This document shows positions 52,546 through 62,556 of a DNA stretch of 64,000 bases, in pieces. Numbering within the stretch: position 1 is the stretch's first letter; every line of letters starts with the position of its first letter. The notes below the pieces were generated by a model, which ran no database searches, had not been told where the DNA came from, and worked only from the letters and a program-made list of their open reading frames with translations. The position numbers were made by a program, and so were the translations under genes. Origin of the DNA: Frondihabitans sp. PhB188 (GTDB taxonomy: Bacteria > Actinomycetota > Actinomycetes > Actinomycetales > Microbacteriaceae); contig NZ_RJUO01000001.1 of assembly GCF_003752365.1 (NCBI RefSeq), forward strand, positions 310,001-374,000, given 5' to 3'.

Positions 52546-54090
52546 ATGGCACCGGTGGAAATCACGCCGGAGTTCAACCCTCTGAGGTTGCCCTCCGACC
52601 GCCGACTCAACCGCATAGCCGGTCCGAGCGGCCTCATCATCTTCGGCGTGACAGGCGATCTGTCACGCAAGAAGCTGATGCCGGCCGTGTACGACCTGGC
52701 CAATCGCGGCCTCCTCCCCCCGGGCTTCGCTCTCGTCGGCTTCGCTCGGCGCGAGTGGGAGGACCAGGATTTCGAGCAGGTCGTCTACGAGGCGGTCAAG
52801 CAGCACGCTCGCACCCCCTTCGACGAAGACGTCTGGCGTCAGCTCAAAGAGGGGATCCGGTTCGTCCAGGGCTCCTTCGACGACGCGAGCGCCTTCGCCG
52901 AGCTCAAGCAGACCATCGACGAGCTCGACACCGAGCGCGGCACGATGGGCAATCACGCGTTCTACCTGTCCATCCCTCCGAAGGCGTTCCCGCTCGTGAC
53001 CGAGCAGCTCCGCAACTCCGGCCTGGCCGACGACACGGCGGACGGCGCCTGGCGCCGCGTGGTCATCGAGAAGCCGTTCGGTTCCGACCTGACGACCGCG
53101 CGCGAGCTCAACGCCGTCGTCGAGACCGTCTTCGAACCCGACTCGGTGTTCCGCATCGACCACTATCTCGGCAAGGAGACCGTCCAGAACCTCCTGACGC
53201 TGCGTTTCGCCAACCAGATGTACGAGCCGCTGTGGAACAGCAACTACGTCGACCACGTGCAGATCACGATGGCCGAGGACATTGGCGTGGCCGGCCGGGC
53301 CGGCTACTACGACGGCATCGGCGCGGCGCGCGACGTCATTCAGAACCACCTGCTCCAGCTCCTCGCCCTCACGGCGATGGAAGAGCCCGTGAGCTTCGGC
53401 GCGAAGGACCTCCGGGCCGAGAAGGAGAAGGTCCTCTCCGCCGTCCGCATCCCCGAAGACCTCTCGAAGGGCACCGCTCGCGGGCAGTACTCCGGTGGCT
53501 GGCAAGGCGGCGAGAAGGTGCTCGGCTTCCTGGAGGAGGGCGGCATGAACCCCGACTCCGTCACGGAGACCTTCGCGGCGATCAAGCTCGAGATCGCGAC
53601 GCGTCGCTGGTCGGGAGTCCCGTTCTACCTCCGTGCCGGCAAGCGCCTCGGCCGCCGGGTCACGGAGATCGCGGTCGTCTTCAAGCGCGTCCCCGAGAAC
53701 GTCTTCGGTCTGGGTGACGGTGCCGAGCTCGGCCAGAACGCCCTCGTCATCCGCGTGCAGCCCGACGAGGGCGTCACGCTCCGCTTCGGCTCCAAGGTCC
53801 CCGGCATCGGCACCCAGGTGCGCGACGTCACGATGGACTTCGGCTACGGCCACGCCTTCACCGAAGCGAGTCCCGAGGCCTACGAGCGTTTGATCCTCGA
53901 CGTCCTCCTCGGCGACCCGCCGCTGTTCCCCCGTCACGAAGAGGTGGAGCTCTCGTGGAAGATCCTCGACCCGATCGAGGAGTTCTGGGCGACGCAGGGC
54001 CAGCCCGATCAGTACCGACCCGGCACGTGGGGCCCCGCCTCCGCCGATGAGCTCATGGCCCGTGACGGCCGAACCTGGAGGCGTCCGTGA
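52546..54090 (+). CDS. zwf: Glucose-6-phosphate 1-dehydrogenase
   Basis: A 514-residue enzyme making 6-phosphogluconolactone and NADPH. N-terminal NADP site IIFGVTGDLSRKKLMPAVYDL and active-site RIDHYLGKETVQN near residue 203; EKPFGSDL follows the usual pattern. Its stop codon overlaps the opcA start (GTGA). Confidence 0.97.
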   Translation: MAPVEITPEFNPLRLPSDRRLNRIAGPSGLIIFGVTGDLSRKKLMPAVYDLANRGLLPPGFALVGFARREWEDQDFEQVVYEAVKQHARTPFDEDVWRQLKEGIRFVQGSFDDASAFAELKQTIDELDTERGTMGNHAFYLSIPPKAFPLVTEQLRNSGLADDTADGAWRRVVIEKPFGSDLTTARELNAVVETVFEPDSVFRIDHYLGKETVQNLLTLRFANQMYEPLWNSNYVDHVQITMAEDIGVAGRAGYYDGIGAARDVIQNHLLQLLALTAMEEPVSFGAKDLRAEKEKVLSAVRIPEDLSKGTARGQYSGGWQGGEKVLGFLEEGGMNPDSVTETFAAIKLEIATRRWSGVPFYLRAGKRLGRRVTEIAVVFKRVPENVFGLGDGAELGQNALVIRVQPDEGVTLRFGSKVPGIGTQVRDVTMDFGYGHAFTEASPEAYERLILDVLLGDPPLFPRHEEVELSWKILDPIEEFWATQGQPDQYRPGTWGPASADELMARDGRTWRRP

Positions 54091-55037
54091 TCGTCGATCT
54101 TCCCGACAGCACCATCAGCCACATCTCGAAGGCCCTCGTCAAGATCCGCGAGGAGGGCGGCGTGGTCGCCCTCGGTCGCGTGCTCACGCTGGTCATCTCC
54201 ACGAGCCTCGGGCACGAGGAGGAGGCCATCGAGGCCGCCAACGAGGCGTCGCGCGAGCACCCGATGCGCGTCATCGTGATCTCGACCGAAGACGACGGCG
54301 CCGACGGCTCCGAGGCCCGCCTCGACGCCCAGATCCGTGTGGGCGGCGACGCCGGCGCGAGCGAGGTCATCCTGCTCCGCGCGTACGGAGACATCGCGGC
54401 CGACGAGGAGGGGCTGGTCACGGGCCTGCTCCTGCCCGACGCTCCGGTCGTCGCCTGGTGGCCGGGCAAGGCGCCCGCCGTCGTCTCGGAGTCGCCCCTG
54501 GGCAGGATCGCGCAGCGCCGCATCACCGACGCCGCCGCGCAGAGCAATCCCCTCCAGTCGATCGTCGACCTGGCGTCGACGTACGAACCGGGCGACACCG
54601 ACTTCGCGTGGACCCGCCTCACCCTCTGGCGCACGCAGCTCGCCGCGGCTCTCGACCAGCCGCCGTACGAGCCCGTGACCGCTGTCGAGGTGTCCGGAGC
54701 AGCCGACTCCCCGTCGACGCTTCTTCTCGCGGCCTGGCTCCGCCTGCAGCTGCAGGTCCCGGTGGATCACTCGCTCACGACCCGGGCGACCGGCTCGAGC
54801 GGCATCCACGGCGTCAAGCTGATCCGCGAATCGGGCCCTATCGAGCTCGAGCGGTCGATCGTGAACGTCGCCACGCTGTCGCAGCCGGGGCAGCCCGTGC
54901 ACGACCTGTCGCTGCCACGCCGGTCCCTGCGCGACTGCCTGGCCGAGGAACTCCGTAGACTCGACCCAGACTCCCTGTTCGGGAATGTCGTGAAGACCGG
55001 CGTGAAGCAATTGCGCGACGACCAAGAAAGCAACTGA
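54087..55037 (+). CDS. opcA: Glucose-6-phosphate dehydrogenase assembly protein OpcA
   Basis: A 316-residue OpcA: N-terminal IVDLPDSTISHISKAL, then GRVLTLVIST, MRVIVISTEDDGADGSEARLDAQI (in part) and LLLPDAPVVAWWPG are characteristic. It promotes assembly or activity of the zwf product in actinobacteria and cyanobacteria. GTG start overlapping the zwf stop; pgl begins 2 bp after its own stop. Confidence 0.92.
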   Translation: MIVDLPDSTISHISKALVKIREEGGVVALGRVLTLVISTSLGHEEEAIEAANEASREHPMRVIVISTEDDGADGSEARLDAQIRVGGDAGASEVILLRAYGDIAADEEGLVTGLLLPDAPVVAWWPGKAPAVVSESPLGRIAQRRITDAAAQSNPLQSIVDLASTYEPGDTDFAWTRLTLWRTQLAAALDQPPYEPVTAVEVSGAADSPSTLLLAAWLRLQLQVPVDHSLTTRATGSSGIHGVKLIRESGPIELERSIVNVATLSQPGQPVHDLSLPRRSLRDCLAEELRRLDPDSLFGNVVKTGVKQLRDDQESN

Positions 55038-55039
55038 GA

Positions 55040-55810
55040 GTGACGAATGAACGCCGGGTGCTCGTTCACCCTGACAAGCAGAGCCTCGGCGCATCCGTCG
55101 CGGCCCGCTTCATCACCAAGATCATCGATGTCATCGAGGAGCAGGACTACGCCTCCGTCGTCCTGAGCGGCGGTTCGGTCAGCACCCTCGTGCTCGCAGC
55201 GATCAACCGGTCTGAGGCGCGCGACAGCGTCGACTGGTCGAAGGTGTCCTTCTGGTGGTCTGACGAGCGCTGGGTCGAGGCTGACAGCGCCGACCGCAAC
55301 GACAAGCAGAACGGCATCGATCTGCTCGACCACATCGGCGTTCCCGCCGAGAACGTGCACCGCTTCGCCGCAGTGGGTGAGCTCGCCTCTGTCGACGAGG
55401 CCGCGTCCGCGTACGTGGCCGAGCTCAAGGAGTTCGCGCAGGGTGACGACGAGTCGCCCCGCTTCGACATCACACTGCTCGGCGTCGGGCCCGATGGTCA
55501 CGTCGCGTCGCTGTTCCCGGACAAGCCGCAGATCAGTGCGACCGAGCCGACTGTCCTCACGATCGACGACTCCCCCAAGCCGCCGCCCGTCCGCCTCTCG
55601 CTCAGTCTCCCGGCGATCAACAACTCCCAACGCGTGTGGATGATCCTCGCGGGCGCTGAGAAGGCCGCGTCGCTCGGGCTCGCCCTCGCGGGTGCCGGCG
55701 CCGACCAGGTGCCGGTGGCGGGCGTCAAGGGCCGCAAGCGCACCGTGTTCTTCGTCGACAAAGACGCTGCCGCAGAAGTACCCGAGCAGCTCATCGCCTC
55801 GACGTACTAG
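55040..55810 (+). CDS. pgl: 6-phosphogluconolactonase
   Basis: A 256-residue DevB/SOL-type lactonase hydrolysing 6-phosphogluconolactone. Conserved LSGGSV, WWSDERWV, LLGVGPDGHVASLFP and a late VAGVKGRKRTV segment. GTG start directly after opcA. The last gene of the pathway operon, with a hairpin behind it. Confidence 0.93.
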   Translation: MTNERRVLVHPDKQSLGASVAARFITKIIDVIEEQDYASVVLSGGSVSTLVLAAINRSEARDSVDWSKVSFWWSDERWVEADSADRNDKQNGIDLLDHIGVPAENVHRFAAVGELASVDEAASAYVAELKEFAQGDDESPRFDITLLGVGPDGHVASLFPDKPQISATEPTVLTIDDSPKPPPVRLSLSLPAINNSQRVWMILAGAEKAASLGLALAGAGADQVPVAGVKGRKRTVFFVDKDAAAEVPEQLIASTY

Positions 55811-55821
55811 TCGCGGCATCT

Positions 55822-55857
55822 CGAAGCGCGCACGCCCCTCAGGGTGTGCGCGCTTCG
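55822..55857 (+). terminator. Terminator of the zwf-opcA-pgl unit
   Basis: 12-bp perfect arms (55822-55833, 55846-55857, CGAAGCGCGCAC and complement), 12-base loop, 12 bp after the pgl stop codon. Confidence 0.65.
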
Positions 55858-55889
55858 TCGTTCGTGCCGGGCGACTCAGAGGGGCGCAG

Positions 55890-55938
55890 GAACTGGCAGA
55901 GGCCCCCGAACATGACGCTCGGAGGCCTCTGCCAGTTC
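55890..55938 (-). terminator. Palindrome after rbpA
   Basis: 15-bp perfect arms (55890-55904, 55924-55938, GAACTGGCAGAGGCC and complement), just downstream of the rbpA stop codon on the minus strand. Its left arm overlaps an AGTTCCTGCGC copy. Confidence 0.65.
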
Positions 55939-55956
55939 GTGCGGAAAGCCGCGGCG

Positions 55957-56328
55957 CTACGCCTTCTTGGCCGGAACCTTGCCGCGACGCTGGCGGAGCT
56001 GCTGAAGCGCCTCGTCGAGGAGCTGTGCCGCCTCTTCTTCGGTGCGACGCTCTTTCACGTAGGCGAGGTGCGTCTTGTACGGCTCGAGCTTCGCGACCAC
56101 AGGCGGGTTGTCTTTGTCGCGACCGGCCGGCAGGCCGCTCGAGGGCGAGTCGACCGTCTCGGGGATCTCTTCGTCGGGGACATTCGCCGCGAAGTGGCGG
56201 ACGACCTCGTTGCCGAGGGCATCCCAGTAGGAGATGGTGATCCGCTCCGCGTGGAAGCCGCGGTCTTGTTCGCCCATGGGACCTGCGCCGACGCGAGACC
56301 CACGGATTGCGCTGCCGCCTGAAGCCAT
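55957..56328 (-). CDS. rbpA: RNA polymerase-binding protein RbpA
   Basis: A 123-residue RbpA: the N-terminal tail with RGSRVGAGPMGEQDRG, the core ITISYWDALGNEVVRHFA, and the sigma-interacting end PYKTHLAYVKERRTEEEAAQLL. It binds RNA polymerase and the principal sigma factor and stabilises open complexes; it is found only in actinobacteria. The core lacks the zinc cysteines present in some RbpA proteins. Its ATG overlaps the secG stop by one base or so. Confidence 0.93.
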   Translation of the reverse strand: MASGGSAIRGSRVGAGPMGEQDRGFHAERITISYWDALGNEVVRHFAANVPDEEIPETVDSPSSGLPAGRDKDNPPVVAKLEPYKTHLAYVKERRTEEEAAQLLDEALQQLRQRRGKVPAKKA

Positions 56329-56579
56329 TACGAACCTGCCGAGAACTTGGTGATGAGGCCGAGGACCACGATCGAGGTGATCCAGATCAGGCCGAGGATG
56401 ACGGTGATGCGGTTGAGGTTGCGCTCAGCGACCCCCGACGCGCCGAGGTTGCTGGTGACGCCGCCGCCGAACATGTCGGAGAGGCCACCACCACGCCCGC
56501 GGTGAAGGAGGATGAGGAGGGTCAGCAGGAGGCTCGTGATGCCGAGCACCACCTGCAGTACGACCTGGAGAATTTGCAC
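56328..56579 (-). CDS. secG: Preprotein translocase subunit SecG
   Basis: An 83-residue membrane protein with two helices (~3-23 and ~55-77) around the conserved GRGGGLSDMFGGG loop. Part of the SecYEG channel. The GTG start has AAGG six bases upstream. It follows tpiA by 55 bp, the usual place in actinobacteria. Confidence 0.93.
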   Translation of the reverse strand: MQILQVVLQVVLGITSLLLTLLILLHRGRGGGLSDMFGGGVTSNLGASGVAERNLNRITVILGLIWITSIVVLGLITKFSAGS

Positions 56580-56634
56580 GGAGAACCTTTCGAGGGGCGG
56601 GCCGACAGCAATTATAACTGGACGGCCCGCTGTT

Positions 56635-57423
56635 TCAGACTCCGACGTGGTTCTGGTAGCGGATGATGCTCGCGAACTCGGTGATATCGAGGCTCGCACC
56701 GCCCACCAGCGCGCCGTCGACGTCGGGCTCGCGCATGAACGAGGCGATGTTCGACGCCTTCACGCTGCCGCCGTAGAGGACCCGCGTCGAGGCCGCGGCG
56801 TCGGCTCCGAGGAGGTCGACCAGAGTCGCGCGGAGGGCGGCGCAGACCTGCTGGGCCTGGTCGGGCGTCGCCGCCTGGCCGGAGCCGATGGCCCACACGG
56901 GCTCGTAGGCGACGACGATCTCGGCAGAGGACGGAACGGCCGCCAGGGCGGCCTTGAGCTGGGCGACGGGCACGGCGCTCGGACCGTGCTTCTCGAGATC
57001 GTCGGCCGTCTCGCCGACGCAGACGACCGGCACGAGGCCGTTGCGGTGAGCCGCGGCGACCTTGCTGGCCACGACCTCGTCGGACTCGAGGTGGATCGTG
57101 CGGCGTTCGGAGTGGCCGACGATGACGTACTTCACGGCGAGCTTTGACAGGAAGGCGCCCGAGATGTCGCCGGTGAAGGCTCCGGAGTCGTTGTCGGAGA
57201 GGTCCTGCGCACCCAGCTCGAGCTCGAGCTTGTCGGCGTCGATCAGGGTCTGCACGCTGCGGAGGTCGGTGAACGGGGGGAAGATCGCCGCCTCGACGGT
57301 AGCGGCATCGTGCTTCGCGTCTTTGAGGTTCCACGCGAGCTTCTGCACGAAGGCGATCGACTGCAGGTGGTCGAGGTTCATCTTCCAGTTGCCGGCGATG
57401 AGCGGGCGACGTGCGGTTACCAT
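56635..57423 (-). CDS. tpiA: Triosephosphate isomerase
   Basis: A 262-residue TIM-barrel enzyme interconverting DHAP and glyceraldehyde-3-phosphate. Active residues Lys14 (GNWKMN), His104 (VGHSERR) and Glu174 (YEPVWAIG). The ATG overlaps the end of pgk by 7 bp, so the genes are translationally coupled. Confidence 0.97.
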   Translation of the reverse strand: MVTARRPLIAGNWKMNLDHLQSIAFVQKLAWNLKDAKHDAATVEAAIFPPFTDLRSVQTLIDADKLELELGAQDLSDNDSGAFTGDISGAFLSKLAVKYVIVGHSERRTIHLESDEVVASKVAAAHRNGLVPVVCVGETADDLEKHGPSAVPVAQLKAALAAVPSSAEIVVAYEPVWAIGSGQAATPDQAQQVCAALRATLVDLLGADAAASTRVLYGGSVKASNIASFMREPDVDGALVGGASLDITEFASIIRYQNHVGV

Positions 57424-58628
57424 CCGAGGACCTCCAGTCCGGGGAGCTTCTTGCCCTCGAGGAACTCGAGGCTGGCGCCACCGCCGGTCGAGATGTGACC
57501 GAACTGGTCGTCGTGGAACCCGAGGGCCCGGACGGCGGAGGCGGAGTCGCCGCCGCCGACGACACCGAGGCCGGAGACCTCGGTCAGCGCCTGGGCGACG
57601 GTCTTGGTGCCGGCGGCGAACGCGTCGAACTCGAACACGCCCATGGGGCCGTTCCAGAAGACGGTGGTGGACGCCGTGATGATGTCGGCGAACGCCTTCG
57701 CCGTGTCGGGGCCGATGTCGAGTCCGATGCCGTCCGCTCCGAAGCCGGTGGACTCGATCGCGTCGGCTGCGACCGTCTCGTGCTCGGCATCGGCCGAGAA
57801 GCCGGAGGCGACCACGACATCGGTCGGCAGGACGAGGTCGATGCCGCGCGACTCCGCGTCGGCGATGTAGCCGCGGACCCGGTCGAGCTGGTCGGCCTCG
57901 AGCAGGCTCTTGCCCACGGCGTGGCCCTGGGCCGCGAGGAACGTGAAGAGCATTCCGCCGCCGATCAGGAGATTGTCGACTCGAGGGAGCAGGTGCTCGA
58001 TGACGCCGAGCTTGTCGGAGACCTTCGAGCCTCCGAGCACGACCGTGTAGGGGCGCTCGGGATTCTCGGTCAGGCGGTCGAGAACCTTCAGCTCGGTCTC
58101 GATGAGTGAGCCGGCCGCGCTCGGGAGGAGCTGCGGCAGGTCGTACACGCTGGCCTGCTTTCGGTGTACGACACCAAAGCCGTCCGAGACGAAGGCCTCG
58201 CCGAGAGCTGCGAGCTCCGCGGCGAAGGCCTTCCTCTCGTCGTCGCTCTTCGACGTCTCGGCAGCCTGGAACCGGAGGTTCTCGAGCACCGTGATCTGGC
58301 CGTCGGTCATCGTCATGACCGCGTCGGTCGTCGCCTGACCGGTCGTCTCGGAGGCGAAGCCCACCGACTTGACCAGCAGCTCGCTCAGTCGCTGGGCGAC
58401 CGGCGCGAGGCTGTATTCGGGCTTGACCTCGCCGTCGGGGCGGCCGAGGTGCGAGATCACGATGACTCGTGCCCCCGCGTTGATCAGGGTGTTCAAGGTT
58501 CCCAGCGAAGCGCGGACGCGACCGTCATCGGTGATCACGCCGTCTTTCAACGGCACGTTCAGGTCGCAGCGGACGATGACGCGCTTGCCGGAGAGGGTTC
58601 CGAGGGAGTCGAGGGTACGAAGAGGCAT
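57417..58628 (-). CDS. pgk: Phosphoglycerate kinase
   Basis: A 403-residue kinase making ATP from 1,3-bisphosphoglycerate. N-terminal VIVRCDLNVPLKDG, VISHLGRPDGEVKP, VLGGSKVSDKLGVIEHL and the C-terminal GGGDSASAV nucleotide-binding segment are all present. It follows gap by 55 bp. Confidence 0.97.
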   Translation of the reverse strand: MPLRTLDSLGTLSGKRVIVRCDLNVPLKDGVITDDGRVRASLGTLNTLINAGARVIVISHLGRPDGEVKPEYSLAPVAQRLSELLVKSVGFASETTGQATTDAVMTMTDGQITVLENLRFQAAETSKSDDERKAFAAELAALGEAFVSDGFGVVHRKQASVYDLPQLLPSAAGSLIETELKVLDRLTENPERPYTVVLGGSKVSDKLGVIEHLLPRVDNLLIGGGMLFTFLAAQGHAVGKSLLEADQLDRVRGYIADAESRGIDLVLPTDVVVASGFSADAEHETVAADAIESTGFGADGIGLDIGPDTAKAFADIITASTTVFWNGPMGVFEFDAFAAGTKTVAQALTEVSGLGVVGGGDSASAVRALGFHDDQFGHISTGGGASLEFLEGKKLPGLEVLGW

Positions 58629-58683
58629 TGAGTGGCCTGTCTCTGTTCTAGATCGCAGACGTCTGGGCAGTCGTGAGACTAGC

Positions 58684-59703
<1,020 letters not shown>

Positions 59704-59786
59704 TCAGGCGCCGGGAGGCGCTTCGTGATGGGGCTTGTGGCTAGGAAAGACGAGCTGTGGGCCTCTACGACAGTAGCGCAGAGGGG

Positions 59787-60410
59787 TCAGAGGACGATGA
59801 GGCCGTCGGTCTTGGTCGTGGCGGCTGTGTAGCGGTCTTGGACGTTCTGCCAGGAGACGATGTTCCAGAACGCCTTGATGTAGTCGGCGCGGACGTTCTT
59901 GTAGTCGAGGTAGTAGGCGTGCTCCCAGACGTCGAGCATCAGCAGGGGCACGAGGCCGAAGGGCACGTTGCCCTGCTGGTCGAAGAGCTGGAAGATGCTG
60001 AGCTTCTGGCCCACGATGTCGTAGGCGAGGACGGCCCAGCCGGAGCCCTGGACGCCGAGGCCGACGGCAGTGAAGTGCGCGACGAACTGGTCGAACGAGC
60101 CGAACTGGTCATCGATGACGGACGCGAGGTCGCCGGTGGGCTTGTCGCCGCCGTCCGGGGACATGTTGGTCCAGAAGATGGAGTGGTTGACGTGGCCGCC
60201 GAGGTTGAACGCCAGGTCTTTCTCGAGCTTGTTGACGTTCGCGAGGTTGCCGCTCTCGCGGGCTTCGGCGAGGGCCGCGTTGGCGGTGTTCGCGCCGGCG
60301 ACGTAGGTCGCGTGGTGCTTGGAGTGGTGCAGCTCCATGATCTGGCCCGAGATGCTCGGCGCGAGGGCCGAGTAGTCGTACGCAAGGTCGGGAAGAGTGT
60401 ATTCGGCCAT
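59787..60410 (-). CDS. sodA: Superoxide dismutase (Fe/Mn family)
   Basis: A 207-residue SOD with all four metal ligands: His28 (ELHHSKHH), His76 (HVNHSIFW), Asp160 and His164 ([11 protein letters not shown]). No signal peptide, so cytoplasmic. AGGAG lies eight bases upstream of the ATG. It sits between whiA and gap, where actinobacterial genomes often have nothing. Confidence 0.95.
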   Translation of the reverse strand: MAEYTLPDLAYDYSALAPSISGQIMELHHSKHHATYVAGANTANAALAEARESGNLANVNKLEKDLAFNLGGHVNHSIFWTNMSPDGGDKPTGDLASVIDDQFGSFDQFVAHFTAVGLGVQGSGWAVLAYDIVGQKLSIFQLFDQQGNVPFGLVPLLMLDVWEHAYYLDYKNVRADYIKAFWNIVSWQNVQDRYTAATTKTDGLIVL

Positions 60411-60577
60411 CGTCGTCTCCTAGCTAGCGGTGCGGTTCGGTGCTGACTGGCCCAGTGTAGTGACGGCTCAGCGAACGGTGATCGCGCGCGACGCAAACCT
60501 TCAGGAAACCCCGGGGGGTGCCTGACCAAACTCGTGGGTGCCGGTCGGAGAGTTCCTGCGCCCCGGTGTTCGGTCGG

Positions 60578-61558
60578 CTAGTCGAGGTCGAGGTCGGCCG
60601 GCAGGTTCGCCTCGGTGCCTGGGATGCCGTCGTCGGCGGCCTTCTTGTCGGCCATCGCGAGGAGACGGCGGATGCGGCCGGCGACGGCGTCTTTCGTCAT
60701 CGGCGGGTCGGCGTGGTGGCCGAGCTCGTCGAGGCTGGCGTCGCGGTGCGCGAGGCGGAGCTCGCCGGCGTAGCGGAGGTGGTCGGGGATCTCGTCGCCG
60801 AGGATCTCCATGGCGCGGTCGACGCGGGCGCAGGCGGCGACGGCGGCCTGGGCCGAACGGCGGAGGTTCGCGTCGTCGAAGTTGACCAGGCGATTGGCCG
60901 TGGCGCGGACCTCGCGGCGCTGACGGAGCTCCTCCCAGTCGCTGACGCTCTTCTCGGCGCCCATCTGCTTGAGCATGGCGCTGATCGACTCGCCGTCGCG
61001 GATGACGACTCGGTGGACGCCGCGGACCTCGCGGGCCTTGGCGGCGATGCCGAGGCGGCCGGCGGCGCCGACGAGAGCCATGGCGGCCTCGTTTCCGGGG
61101 CAGACGACCTCGAGAGCTGCCGAGCGGCCCGGGTCGGTGAGCGAGCCCTGAGCGAGGAAGGCGCCGCGCCAGATGGCGGCGAGGTCTTCGCGGGAGCCGG
61201 TCGTGAGGCGGTTGGGGAGGCCGCGCACGGGGCGGCGTCGGGCGTCCATCAGACCGGTCTGGCGCGCGAGGGTCTCGCCCGCCTCGTGGACGCGGACGAG
61301 GTAGTGGCTGGTGCGGCGGAGGCCGGTCGCGGCGATCACCGAGACGTCGCTGCGGGCACCGTAGAGCTCGGCGAGGTCTTTGCGGACCCGACGGGCGAGC
61401 AGCGCGCTGTCGAGCTCGGCCTCGACGGCGATGCGCCCCGAGATGACATGCAGACCGCCGGCGAATCGAAGAACCGTGGCGACCTCGGCCGCTCGGACCG
61501 TGGTCTTCTGGACCTCCACTCGCGCGAGTTCTTCTTTGACGTCGGCGGTTTGAGCCAC
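60578..61558 (-). CDS. whiA: DNA-binding protein WhiA
   Basis: A 326-residue WhiA: N-terminal LAGLIDADG-like region ([42 protein letters not shown]) that has lost endonuclease residues, and a C-terminal helix-turn-helix ([24 protein letters not shown], in part). It controls division and sporulation genes in actinobacteria. Start GTG at 61558 with GAGGA eight bases upstream. Confidence 0.94.
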   Translation of the reverse strand: MAQTADVKEELARVEVQKTTVRAAEVATVLRFAGGLHVISGRIAVEAELDSALLARRVRKDLAELYGARSDVSVIAATGLRRTSHYLVRVHEAGETLARQTGLMDARRRPVRGLPNRLTTGSREDLAAIWRGAFLAQGSLTDPGRSAALEVVCPGNEAAMALVGAAGRLGIAAKAREVRGVHRVVIRDGESISAMLKQMGAEKSVSDWEELRQRREVRATANRLVNFDDANLRRSAQAAVAACARVDRAMEILGDEIPDHLRYAGELRLAHRDASLDELGHHADPPMTKDAVAGRIRRLLAMADKKAADDGIPGTEANLPADLDLD

Positions 61559-61656
61559 AGCGGTTCCTCACATGTTTCGGGATGGGCGCTTCGCTGGCGA
61601 AGCGGTCGGGGTGCCGACCTCGGCAGGCACGGGCAACGGCTGGGCCGATCGCGGGA

Positions 61657-62556
61657 TCACTCGCGACCGAGGTCGCGGTGCTTCACGCTGACGGCTACTC
61701 CCGGGAGTCCACGCAGATGCGCGGCCAGCTCGCCGACGAGGGTCACCGATCGGTGTTTTCCGCCCGTACAGCCGATAGCGATCGTAGCGTGTCTCTTGTT
61801 CTCGCGCTGATAGCCGGCCATCACAGGCTCGAGGGCGGCGCCGAACGCCACGATGAACTGGCGCGCCCCCGGTTGCCCCAGGACGTACTGCTGGACGTCG
61901 TCGTCGAGTCCGTTGTGCGCCCGGAGCTCGGGCACCCAGTAGGGGTTCGGCAGGAAGCGCGCGTCTCCGATCATGTCGGCGTCGGTCGGCAGTCCGTACT
62001 TGAAGCCGAAGCTCAGGACGGTGACCTGCACCCCGGGGGTCTCGGGGGCGGCGAACTTCTCGGTGATCGTGGTCGCGAGCTGGTGGATGTTCAGCTCGGA
62101 GGTGTCGATGATGATGTCGCTCGACTCGCGGAGCTCTTCCATGCGGCTGCGCTCGGCGAGGATGCCGTCGAGGAGCGTGCCGTCGCCCTGGAGCGGGTGC
62201 GGACGGCGGACCTGCTCGAATCGGCGGACCAGAGCGGCGTCGGTCGCGTCGAGGAACAGCACGCGCACCTTCTGCGGCATGGACTCCTGCAGCGCCCGCA
62301 CGGCCTCCTGCGCCTCGGAGAAGAGGCGGCCGCCGCGCACGTCGACCACGGCGGCGACCTTCGGGAGGGAGTCGCCCGCGCGTTCGGCGAGGTCGATCAG
62401 AGGTCGCAGCATCTGGGCGGGCAGATTGTCGACCACGTACCAGCCGAGGTCTTCGAGGGCGTTGCCGACAGTGGAGCGGCCGGCGCCCGACATTCCGCTG
62501 ACGATCAGGACGTCCTGTTGCTCGGCGGCGCTCGGGGCTCCTACGGTGTCCGTCAC
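61657..62556 (-). CDS. rapZ: RNase adapter protein RapZ (nucleotide-binding)
   Basis: A 299-residue P-loop protein: Walker [10 protein letters not shown] (21-29), Walker B-like [10 protein letters not shown], and the C-terminal [10 protein letters not shown] motif of the RapZ/YvcJ family. The name follows the family; in Gram-positive bacteria its RNA or nucleotide role is less defined. The GTG overlaps the uvrC stop codon (GTGA). Between it and whiA no yvcK gene is present. Confidence 0.93.
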   Translation of the reverse strand: MTDTVGAPSAAEQQDVLIVSGMSGAGRSTVGNALEDLGWYVVDNLPAQMLRPLIDLAERAGDSLPKVAAVVDVRGGRLFSEAQEAVRALQESMPQKVRVLFLDATDAALVRRFEQVRRPHPLQGDGTLLDGILAERSRMEELRESSDIIIDTSELNIHQLATTITEKFAAPETPGVQVTVLSFGFKYGLPTDADMIGDARFLPNPYWVPELRAHNGLDDDVQQYVLGQPGARQFIVAFGAALEPVMAGYQRENKRHATIAIGCTGGKHRSVTLVGELAAHLRGLPGVAVSVKHRDLGRE

